A stretch of 64,000 bases of DNA from an uncultured Ruminococcus sp. (GTDB lineage: Bacteria > Bacillota > Clostridia > Oscillospirales > Ruminococcaceae), in assembly GCA_947627625.1 (NCBI GenBank), contig CANQWR010000005.1, forward strand, positions 1-64,000. Direction: 5' to 3'. This document shows, one piece after another, positions 44,978 to 52,842 of this stretch. The notes below the pieces were generated by a model. It searched no databases. It was given only the letters and a program-made list of their open reading frames with translations, and was not told the origin of the DNA. A program made the translations under genes and the position numbers. How positions within the stretch are numbered: position 1 is the first letter of the stretch; each line of letters opens with the position of its first letter.

Positions 44978-46879
44978 TTATTTCTTGATAATTGCCTTGA
45001 ACTTGCAGGTACCGATACAAGCACCGCACTTTATGCACTTATCCTTGTCGATTTTGAGTGCAGGCTTTTTCTTTCCGGGAGCAGTGTAGTCCGTAACGGA
45101 AATGGCACTTGCGGGACAGTGTTTAGCACACATCGTACAGCCAAAGCACTTGTCGGGGATAATTTCATAGCTGAGAAGGTCTTTGCAGACGCCTGCCGGA
45201 CACTTCTTGTCAACAACGTGAGCTATGTACTCATCTCTGAAACATTTGAGAGTTGAGAGAACGGGGTTGGGAGCAGTCTGTCCGAGACCACAGAGGGAGT
45301 TTGTCTTGATGTGGTAAGCAAGCTCTTCAAGTTTGTCTATGTCCTCAAGAGTACCCTTGCCCTTTGTTATCTTGTCCAGAATTTCAAGCATTCTCTTTGT
45401 TCCGACACGGCAAGGTGTGCACTTTCCGCATGACTCGTCAACGGTAAATTCAAGGAAGAACTTAGCTATATCGACCATACAGTTGTCTTCGTCCATAACG
45501 ATAAGTCCGCCCGAACCCATCATTGAACCTATGCTTATAAGGTTGTCATAGTCAATCGGAATGTCGAAATGCTCTGCGGGTATACATCCACCTGAAGGAC
45601 CGCCTGTCTGTGCAGCTTTGAACTTCTTGCCGTTCGGGATACCTCCGCCGATTTCCTCAACGACTTCACGGAGAGTTGTACCCATGGGAACTTCAACAAG
45701 TCCTGTGTTGTTTATCTTTCCGCCGAGTGCGAAAACTTTAGTACCCTTTGACTTTTCTGTACCCATTGATGCGAACCAGTCAGCACCGTTCAGGATGATC
45801 TGCGGAATATTTGCGTAAGTCTCAACGTTGTTGAGGACGGAGGGCTTTGCAAAAAGACCTTTTTCTGCGGGGAACGGAGGACGGGGACGGGGTTCGCCAC
45901 GGTTGCCCTCGATAGAGGTCATGAGAGCAGTCTCCTCACCGCACACAAATGCTCCTGCACCAAGTCTCAAATCTATGTCGAAATCAAAGCCTGTGCCGAA
46001 AATGTCCTTTCCGAGCATACCGTACTCACGAGCCTGCTGTATAGCGATATTCAGACGCTCAACGGCTATGGGGTACTCCGCACGCACATATATATAACCC
46101 TGTTTTGCACCGATTGCGTAACCTGCAATTGTCATAGCTTCAAGCACTACATGGGGGTCACCCTCAAGAACCGAACGGTCCATAAATGCACCCGGGTCGC
46201 CCTCATCGGCATTACAGCAGACATACTTCATATCGGCGTTGGGGACTATATTCCTTGCGAGTTTCCACTTCATACCTGTCGGGAATCCTGCACCGCCTCT
46301 GCCACGCAAACCCGAATCAAGTACGGTCTGGATAACCTCTTCGGGAGTCATCTCCGTGAGTACCTTTCCGAGAGCCTTGTAACCGTCTCTGCCTATGTAC
46401 TCCATAATATTTTCGGGGTTTATGACACCACAGTTTCTGAGAGCCACACGGTGCTGTTTTTTGTAGAAATTGGTCTCGTCAAGAGCCTTGATGTGGTCGC
46501 CCTCAACTGTCTCTTCGTAGAGAAATTCCTTTACGGGGTGTCCCTCTGCAAGGTGTTCTTTTACTATTCTGGGTATCTCGTTCACGTCAACACGGGAATA
46601 GAAAGAGCCTTCGGGATAGACAATCATTATAGGACCTCTCTCACAGAGTCCGAAACAGCCTGTCTTGACTATCTGGATTTTGTCCGAGAGATTATTTTTA
46701 GCGAGTTCCTCTTCGAGTTTCTCTATAATCTTCGGAGAGCCCGAGGAAGTACAGCCCGTACCTCCGCAGACGAGAACGTGTTTCTGGTATTTTGAACAGG
46801 CATCACTGCCGTGGGTTCTGAGAGCAACTTCGCTCTCCATTGATTCCTTGGCAACCCTGAGTTCTTCAAGAGTCTTCAT
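44978..46879 (-). CDS. hydB: bifurcating hydrogenase NADH-binding subunit HydB
   Basis: The 633-residue NuoF-like protein has an N-terminal thioredoxin-like [2Fe-2S] domain (CGGTGCTSSG and KTGCFGLCERGP), then the FMN/NADH region (GRGGAGFPTGMKW and GADWF). The [4Fe-4S] site CGKCTPCRVGTKRM follows, and a C-terminal pair of clusters (CFGCTMCAKHC, CIKCGACIGTCK). This full layout is that of HydB, where NAD(H) chemistry and branching of electrons occur. The gene lies between hydC and hydA. Confidence 0.97.
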   Translation of the reverse strand: MKTLEELRVAKESMESEVALRTHGSDACSKYQKHVLVCGGTGCTSSGSPKIIEKLEEELAKNNLSDKIQIVKTGCFGLCERGPIMIVYPEGSFYSRVDVNEIPRIVKEHLAEGHPVKEFLYEETVEGDHIKALDETNFYKKQHRVALRNCGVINPENIMEYIGRDGYKALGKVLTEMTPEEVIQTVLDSGLRGRGGAGFPTGMKWKLARNIVPNADMKYVCCNADEGDPGAFMDRSVLEGDPHVVLEAMTIAGYAIGAKQGYIYVRAEYPIAVERLNIAIQQAREYGMLGKDIFGTGFDFDIDLRLGAGAFVCGEETALMTSIEGNRGEPRPRPPFPAEKGLFAKPSVLNNVETYANIPQIILNGADWFASMGTEKSKGTKVFALGGKINNTGLVEVPMGTTLREVVEEIGGGIPNGKKFKAAQTGGPSGGCIPAEHFDIPIDYDNLISIGSMMGSGGLIVMDEDNCMVDIAKFFLEFTVDESCGKCTPCRVGTKRMLEILDKITKGKGTLEDIDKLEELAYHIKTNSLCGLGQTAPNPVLSTLKCFRDEYIAHVVDKKCPAGVCKDLLSYEIIPDKCFGCTMCAKHCPASAISVTDYTAPGKKKPALKIDKDKCIKCGACIGTCKFKAIIKK

Positions 46880-46894
46880 AAGTAACCTCCTATA

Positions 46895-47389
46895 TTAAGC
46901 GTATTTAGCGATAATCTTGTCAACATCGTCAACAGTCAGACGGCCGTAAACGTCCTCATTGACGGTGAGAACGGGAGCAAGTCCGCACGCACCTATGCAG
47001 CGGCACGCCTCAAGTGAGAACTTGCCGTCGGCAGTACACTCACCGCCCGCAATTCCGAGCATCTCCTGCAACTTGTCGTAAATATCGCCCGAGCCTTTTA
47101 CATAGCAGGCAGTACCGAGACAGACGGAAATTGTGTACTCACCCTTCGGGTAGAGGGAGAACTGGGCGTAAAAAGTGACAACGCCGTAGATTTTTTCGAG
47201 AGAAATTCCGGTTCTGTCGGAAATAATCTTCTGAACCTCGATTGGAAGGTAGCCGTAAATCTCCTGGGCTTTCTGGAGAATGGGCATGAGTGCACCCTGA
47301 CTGTCCTTTTTTTCCTCGACAAAGGCGACAAGCTGAGCTTCCTGCTCGGGAGTGCCCTTGAAGGGAACGGTTGATTTCGATGAATTCAT
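46895..47389 (-). CDS. hydC: hydrogenase subunit HydC (NuoE-like)
   Basis: The 164-residue protein is of the NuoE type. The thioredoxin-like [2Fe-2S] domain has cysteines in SVCLGTACYVKG and EACRCIGACGLAP. The N-terminus is helical (QEIYGYLPIEVQ), as in NuoE. It is the first gene of the operon. HydC passes electrons between HydB and HydA. The start follows AGGAGG with a 10-base spacer. Confidence 0.97.
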   Translation of the reverse strand: MNSSKSTVPFKGTPEQEAQLVAFVEEKKDSQGALMPILQKAQEIYGYLPIEVQKIISDRTGISLEKIYGVVTFYAQFSLYPKGEYTISVCLGTACYVKGSGDIYDKLQEMLGIAGGECTADGKFSLEACRCIGACGLAPVLTVNEDVYGRLTVDDVDKIIAKYA

Positions 47390-47471
47390 TTGAAATGAAC
47401 CTCCTTTGTGATATTATTGGCAAAAACCGCATAGAAACGGTAAAAACAACGTGGTTTCCGCACCCTAAGAT

Positions 47472-47500
47472 ATTATAGCACATATTCAGAAAAATTTCTA
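47472..47500 (-). promoter_or_regulatory. promoter of hydCBA
   Basis: On the minus strand a TATAAT -10 box with TGTGC before it and a poorer -35 (TAGAAA) 17 bases upstream. This leaves a leader of about 75 bases. The 339-base gap up to ychF holds AT-rich sequence with two TGTGAA..CACA-like motifs near 47532-47548, but no clear terminator or gene. Confidence 0.62.
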
Positions 47501-47728
47501 CCGACAAATCAAACCAATTTGCAACGAATTTTTTGTGAATCTTCCACAAAAATTTTATTTCCATTTTGTTAGTGTGGTATAACTTATATATCCGCACAGC
47601 GATTTGTCTCCCACAGAAATTTTGTGAAATTTGTATTTGAATCTATATTTATTTATATTAACATACGACGGAAAATATCGGATAAAAATTTGTGTCTTTC
47701 TGCGATTTTCTGTAAAATTTTATATTTT

Positions 47729-48817
47729 TCAGACGTTGAACCTGAACAGCACAACGTCGCCGTCCTGCATGACGTAGTCTCTGCCCTCCAGTCTCACAAG
47801 ACCCTTTTCTTTTGCGGCAGTCATAGAACCACAGTTTATTAAATCTTCAAACGATATGACCTCCGCACGGATAAAGCCTTTTTCAAAATCCGTGTGAATT
47901 TTTCCGGCAGCCTGCGGTGCTTTTGTACCTTTTTTTATCGTCCAAGCACGGACTTCCTGCTTGCCTGCTGTCAGGTAGGAAATAAGTCCGAGAAGTGCAT
48001 AGCCGTCTTTTACTATCCTGTCGAGACCCGAATTTTCAAGACCGAGTTCCGCCAAAAACTCCTTTTTCTCCTCAACAGTCATTCCCGCTATCTCCGCTTC
48101 GGTCTCCGCACATATCGGCAGTACGACAGCGTTCTCTCTGCCCGCTATCTCACAGACTTTCTTGTAATTCTCACAGTTCTCTATGCTGTTCATGAAGTCC
48201 TCTTCGCTAAGATTGCAGGCGTATATGACGGGTTTTGCCGAGAGAAGCGGAATATCCCCCAGTTTTTCAAGCTTTTCACTGTCAAAACTCCTTGCGGTCT
48301 TTCCCTCTTCAAGGTGTTCTTTGAGACTTGTTAAAATTTCAATTTCAGCAAGGAATTTTTTGTCACCCTTTGCGGATTTTTTAGCCTTGTCAAGCCGTCT
48401 GTCTACAATTTCAATATCCGAGAATATCAGTTCAAGATTTATGGTCTCAATGTCTCTTTCGGGGTTTACACTGCCGTCAACGTGAATGATATTGTCGTCC
48501 TCAAAACAGCGTACAACGTGGACTATTGCGTCCACCTCCCTTATGTCTGCAAGAAATTTGTTTCCGAGACCCTCACCCTTTGACGCACCTCTCACAAGTC
48601 CCGCTATGTCCACAAATTCCAGAGTTGCAGGGGTAAATTTGTCGGGTTCGTACATCTCAGCGAGTTTGTCGAGTCTCTCGTCAGGAACAGAGACTATCCC
48701 GACATTTTTTTCGATTGTGCAGAAGGGGTAATTAGCCGACTCTGCACCTGCATCGGTCAGAGCGTTGAAAAGCGTACTCTTTCCGACGTTCGGAAGTCCT
48801 ACCATACCAAGTTTCAT
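47729..48817 (-). CDS. ychF: ribosome-binding ATPase YchF
   Basis: YchF (OLA1) is a universal P-loop ATPase of the Obg group that binds ribosomes. The 362-residue protein has G1 (GLPNVGKSTLFNALT), G3 (DIAGLVRGASKGEGLG), the altered G4 (NLSE) expected for ATP preference, and the TGS domain (TAGKQEVRAWTIKKGTKAP). The ATG behind AAAGGTGA is the true start. A much longer frame only translates repeat sequence. Confidence 0.97.
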   Translation of the reverse strand: MKLGMVGLPNVGKSTLFNALTDAGAESANYPFCTIEKNVGIVSVPDERLDKLAEMYEPDKFTPATLEFVDIAGLVRGASKGEGLGNKFLADIREVDAIVHVVRCFEDDNIIHVDGSVNPERDIETINLELIFSDIEIVDRRLDKAKKSAKGDKKFLAEIEILTSLKEHLEEGKTARSFDSEKLEKLGDIPLLSAKPVIYACNLSEEDFMNSIENCENYKKVCEIAGRENAVVLPICAETEAEIAGMTVEEKKEFLAELGLENSGLDRIVKDGYALLGLISYLTAGKQEVRAWTIKKGTKAPQAAGKIHTDFEKGFIRAEVISFEDLINCGSMTAAKEKGLVRLEGRDYVMQDGDVVLFRFNV

Positions 48818-48869
48818 AAAATCTTCACCTTTTTCAAATTTTATTTTTTTGATGTCACAGTTTTGGAGT

Positions 48870-49070
48870 TGGGGGACTATCTCCCAATATTCCAAGAAAA
48901 TTAAAGCAGTAGAATTATCATGGGGGGTTCGGGGGGATTCTTCCCCCCGATGGGGGTTTGGGGGCAAAGCCCCCTGCCTCTTATACTCACGGCGGGGGTT
49001 CGGGGGTGCAACCCCCGACAGGGGTTTGAGACAAATCCCCCTGCCCATTATCGTTCCCTTAAAATAGGAA
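48870..49070. repeat. GC-rich modular hairpin repeat cluster (copy 6)
   Basis: Between ychF and the EAL gene lie the AT-rich head or tail (TTAAAGCAGTAGAATTATCA) and the hairpins GGGGGG-ATTCTT-CCCCCC, GGGGGC-AAA-GCCCCC and GGGGGTTGCACCCCC type, with the end CCCATTATCGTTCCC. No separate gene is present. Confidence 0.85.
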
Positions 49071-49083
49071 CAAAAAGTCTTAC

Positions 49084-51810
49084 TCACAGACGGTCGGAAA
49101 TTTTACCGTTTATCTCGGACAATATTTCACAGTTATTTAATTTGACTTTTCCCTGTGAGACTATTTCATTCGGGTTTCTCGACAGAATTTTCATTTTAAG
49201 TTCCGAATTTTCAACGGAAATATCACCGTCTCCCGATGTGTCACCTATAGCTGTGACGCTGTCGCCCTCCGCATCTATCTCTATATCCGCATTTTTTATC
49301 AGTGTAGAGAGGTGTCCGTCGGAAGTTCCCACGCAGACCTGTGTCGCACAGCGTGAGCGTATTTTGACATTTCCGCCGTCAATTATTATCTCTCCCGAAC
49401 CCTTTTCGGAAACTCCTATTCCCGTGCAGTGCGTGCAGGCAAACGCCATTGATATATTTGCAGAAGTGTCAAGGTAAAGTTCTCCGCTTTCGGAACCTAT
49501 CCCGACTGTCTTTGTGCCTGAGAGTACAATATCGAGATTGCAATCCTTATTTGCGGTTATGCGTGTGTCTCCCGAAACAGCACCTATTGCCGTTCCGTTC
49601 TTTGCGGAAACTCCGAGGGATATGTCTCCCGAAATAAGATTTATTTCGGACTCCCCTCCCCCGAAACCTCCTCCTATGCAGACGACACTGTCACCCGAAC
49701 AGGATATGTCAAGATTTCCCGTCATATTTACGGATATGTCACCGAAACCGCTGTCTGTGCTGTTGCCTATTCCTATGCCCGAGTTCTCCGACACGAGCGA
49801 GAGACTGCCCTTGCCCTTTATGGCAAGCTGACTTCCCGACGGAACGCATATCCCCGAACCCGACAGCTTGTTTGTCCTCGATATATCAAGAATAAGCCTT
49901 GCGTACTCCCCCACGCTTATGACGGGCTTTCCGTTCCCGCTTATTATGTTCGTGTTTTTCAGAGTTAGTTCACAGCTGTAGTTGTCCATTATGGATATGT
50001 TCATTTTGACAGGCTTCCTGACATCGCCGTATATTGTCAGTTTACTGCGGTAGACGTGTATATCCGTGTACCTCTCAAGTGCGAGTTTCAGAATATCTAT
50101 CTCACTGTCACTTCTTGCACTGTATATCTTCCTGCCCGATTTTCGGGAGTCAAGATTTATATTTATTATCTCGTCCCTGACTTCCGTGGGAATGCTCTCC
50201 TGTATGGACGGTGACGGCTTTGAAATATAGAACCCCTGAACAAAATCTGCACCAAGTCTTATTACCGTGCGGAGTTCGGGGGAGGTCTCCACACCGACGG
50301 CAATGCACTGTATTCTGTTGTCGTGGCAAAATTCAGTAATCTGTGCAAAAAACTGCTGTTTTTTTGAGTCGGAATCTATCCCCGATATGAGACAGCGGTC
50401 CACTTTTACATAGTCGGGCTTGTACCTCAGAAGATTTGATATATTTGAACGTCCTGCACCGAAATTGTCCACCGCAAGGCGTGAACCCATTATCCCCGCA
50501 CGCTTTTTTATATTTGATATGTTTTCGGACGGTGATACGTCACTGCTCTCTGTTATCTCGGAGACGACGTTCTCCAGAAAACTGCCGTATTTCACATATA
50601 GTTCATTGAAATCATCGTCTGTGAGAGTGTACTCCGACATTGAATTTATAAACAGCTTCTTTGGACCGAAAATCTCCCGATTGTCCTCAATTATGCGTGC
50701 CGAGTTGAAAAAAGTGAGTTTTTCGATACTGTACAGAATATTCTGACGGCGTGCAATTGATAAAATTTCTCTGGGAGATATTTTCACGTCCCCTGAAACT
50801 CTCATCAGAAGTTCATAGCCGTAGACTTCCCCCGAAACTGCATCGACAATCGGCTGAAAACAGTACGACAGGAGATTGTCGTGGATAATTTTGGAGAATA
50901 TCTGTGTCTTTCTGTAGGAGTCCTTCTCACGCAGATAGTTCTTCTCCGAAAACCAGTTCACACAGCTGTGTCTTCTCGTGCGTGCCTCGTAGAGTGCGAA
51001 ACCCGAATAGCTGACAAAAGTGTTGAAATCACGGGCATCGTCGGGGTAACAGCAACAGCCTGCCGACAGACTGAGACTGCATTTATCCGATATGTCTATG
51101 ACTTCCCCGAAGTCATCGGTGAGAACGCACTCCCTGACTGCTGAATCCATATCAGTCAAAAGATTTGTCACATATCTCCTGTCGCAGTCCGTGAACATCA
51201 CAAATATCTCCGTCCCCGACTTTGAACCCATTATGACGTTCTCCCCCGAAAAGGACTTTATAAGATTGCAGACGGACGTTATACACTCGTTTACCGTGTC
51301 CACCGACAGGAACGAACTTAGCTTGTCAATGCCGTTTATGCAGACCGATGCGAGAAAACAGCACGTCATTTCGGGCAGAAGTTTCTTTACTTTTTTTGAA
51401 AAAGCCGTGTAGGACGGCAGTCTCATAATCGGTTCATACTCCTCATCGGTCTGTCTCATGCCCGCCTCGGACAGCTGTCTTGTGAAGTCCTGAACGAATC
51501 CGAGCCATCGCCCCGAACTCTCATATATATTCATTTTTATAAATCTGACGGAAAAGCCGTCCGAAATCGTGTATATGTGTTCGTGCCCCTCGGCAGGACT
51601 CCCCGAAATCTTTTCAAGGAGGTTAAAAAATTCAAATTCACTGAGAGTATTTTTCCTGCACGAGAGCATATGCGTGGCGGTATCATCAAAATAGGCGGTC
51701 TTGTACTCCGAAGAGTAGGTGAAAACGCCTATACTGCCGTAAAATTTCTGGAATATTTTCCAGTCTCCGCTTATTTCGGGCGGTCTTTTAGAAAAATCAA
51801 AAATACTCAT
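49084..51810 (-). CDS. degenerate GGDEF-EAL protein with beta-solenoid-like tail
   Basis: The 908-residue, soluble product has an N-terminal PAS-like region (about 15-110), a GGDEF-like domain (about 125-290) with SGTEI in place of GGDEF, and an EAL domain (about 303-545). In the EAL domain the first motif (ELLMR), the Asn in INS and the EITE set are kept. The DD pair is DN (448-449) and the catalytic EGVE is VGVE. Residues 600-905 form a tail with a VxIG/AIG motif near 679, 712, 742, 771, 798, 827 and 855, a repeat of 27-33 residues. It has no signal peptide or membrane helix. It could bind c-di-GMP without degrading it. Confidence 0.82.
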   Translation of the reverse strand: MSIFDFSKRPPEISGDWKIFQKFYGSIGVFTYSSEYKTAYFDDTATHMLSCRKNTLSEFEFFNLLEKISGSPAEGHEHIYTISDGFSVRFIKMNIYESSGRWLGFVQDFTRQLSEAGMRQTDEEYEPIMRLPSYTAFSKKVKKLLPEMTCCFLASVCINGIDKLSSFLSVDTVNECITSVCNLIKSFSGENVIMGSKSGTEIFVMFTDCDRRYVTNLLTDMDSAVRECVLTDDFGEVIDISDKCSLSLSAGCCCYPDDARDFNTFVSYSGFALYEARTRRHSCVNWFSEKNYLREKDSYRKTQIFSKIIHDNLLSYCFQPIVDAVSGEVYGYELLMRVSGDVKISPREILSIARRQNILYSIEKLTFFNSARIIEDNREIFGPKKLFINSMSEYTLTDDDFNELYVKYGSFLENVVSEITESSDVSPSENISNIKKRAGIMGSRLAVDNFGAGRSNISNLLRYKPDYVKVDRCLISGIDSDSKKQQFFAQITEFCHDNRIQCIAVGVETSPELRTVIRLGADFVQGFYISKPSPSIQESIPTEVRDEIININLDSRKSGRKIYSARSDSEIDILKLALERYTDIHVYRSKLTIYGDVRKPVKMNISIMDNYSCELTLKNTNIISGNGKPVISVGEYARLILDISRTNKLSGSGICVPSGSQLAIKGKGSLSLVSENSGIGIGNSTDSGFGDISVNMTGNLDISCSGDSVVCIGGGFGGGESEINLISGDISLGVSAKNGTAIGAVSGDTRITANKDCNLDIVLSGTKTVGIGSESGELYLDTSANISMAFACTHCTGIGVSEKGSGEIIIDGGNVKIRSRCATQVCVGTSDGHLSTLIKNADIEIDAEGDSVTAIGDTSGDGDISVENSELKMKILSRNPNEIVSQGKVKLNNCEILSEINGKISDRL

Positions 51811-51848
51811 AACAAAATGCTCCTGACTTTTTTTCTGTCGGCATATCT

Positions 51849-51877
51849 ATTATAACTCACAATTTTTACAAAGTCAA
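51849..51877 (-). promoter_or_regulatory. promoter of the EAL/beta-solenoid gene
   Basis: TTGACT, 17 bases, TATAAT on the minus strand, about 38 bases upstream of the ATG. It indicates a single-gene unit. Confidence 0.82.
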
Positions 51878-51970
51878 GCGGAAAAATATATAACAATCTA
51901 ACATATGAATTTCACGCACTACGAGTGTCCAGATGTGTAGTCGGGAATGATGAAAAAATTGTGAAAAGGG

Positions 51971-51999
51971 TTGTAATTTTCGGTGTCGGGTGTTATAAT
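51971..51999 (+). promoter_or_regulatory. promoter of the rlmB operon
   Basis: TTGTAA, 17 bases, TATAAT with TGT before the -10 box, about 60 bases upstream of the rlmB ATG. Confidence 0.82.
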
Positions 52000-52061
52000 T
52001 AAAGCGTGGCACGGTGTGCCTTAGAAAGAAAAGAACAGAAAAAGGAGAGCTTTTTACAGCT

Positions 52062-52829
52062 ATGAAAAAGAACAGTTCAAACAATACAGATTTACGGGAA
52101 AATAATATAGTATTCGGACGAAATCCCGTCATAGAGGCTCTTAAATCGGGTATGACTGCCGACACCCTCTACATATGTGGTGACGGCGGTAGTCTCGGTA
52201 TGATAAGAAAACTTGCATCCGAAAAAGGTGCAGTGATAAAAGAGGTCAGAGGGGAAAAACTCGACCGTCTCTCGGGTGGCGGGAATCATCAGGGAGTTGT
52301 CCTTGAGGGTGCCTGTGCGGAGTACGTCTCTGTTGACGATATTCTTGAAATATCCCGAAAAAACGACAAGAGGGCGTTTATAATAATCTGTGACGGCATT
52401 TCGGACCCCCACAACCTCGGTGCGATTATAAGGACTGCCGAAACAGCGGGGGCGGATGGTGTCATAATCCCGAAAAGAAACAGTTGCGGGCTGAATGCGA
52501 CTGTTTTCAAGACTTCCGCAGGGGCGGTCAGCTATGTACCCGTTGCAAGAGTGCCGAATCTGGTGTCTGCAATAGAGTACCTGAAAAAAAACAACGTCTG
52601 GATCTACGGGACGGATATATCGGGAACAGACTGCTATGAAAATGATTTCACGGGAAACTGTGCTTTCGTCATAGGCTCGGAGGGCAAGGGAATCAGCAGA
52701 CTTGTAAAAGAAAAGTGCGACTTCCTCCTGAAACTCCCCATGTACGGAAATATAAACTCCCTTAACGCATCTGTCTCAGCAGGCATATTCATGTACGAAA
52801 CCGTCAGACAGCGGAGAATTTCAAAATAA
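52062..52829 (+). CDS. rlmB: SpoU-family rRNA 2'-O-methyltransferase (RlmB type)
   Basis: The 255-residue protein has the small N-terminal L30e-like domain (FGRNPVIEALKSG), the NHQGVVLEG stretch and the SPOUT knot motifs: DPHNLGAIIRTAETAGADGV, then VIGSEGKGISRLV and LPMYGNINSLNASVSAG. RlmB methylates G2251 of 23S rRNA. Related enzymes modify other positions, so the site is not certain. The ATG follows AAGGAGAG. The upstream frame has no support. Confidence 0.88.
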   Translation: MKKNSSNNTDLRENNIVFGRNPVIEALKSGMTADTLYICGDGGSLGMIRKLASEKGAVIKEVRGEKLDRLSGGGNHQGVVLEGACAEYVSVDDILEISRKNDKRAFIIICDGISDPHNLGAIIRTAETAGADGVIIPKRNSCGLNATVFKTSAGAVSYVPVARVPNLVSAIEYLKKNNVWIYGTDISGTDCYENDFTGNCAFVIGSEGKGISRLVKEKCDFLLKLPMYGNINSLNASVSAGIFMYETVRQRRISK

Positions 52830-52842
52830 CAGGGGGGATATT

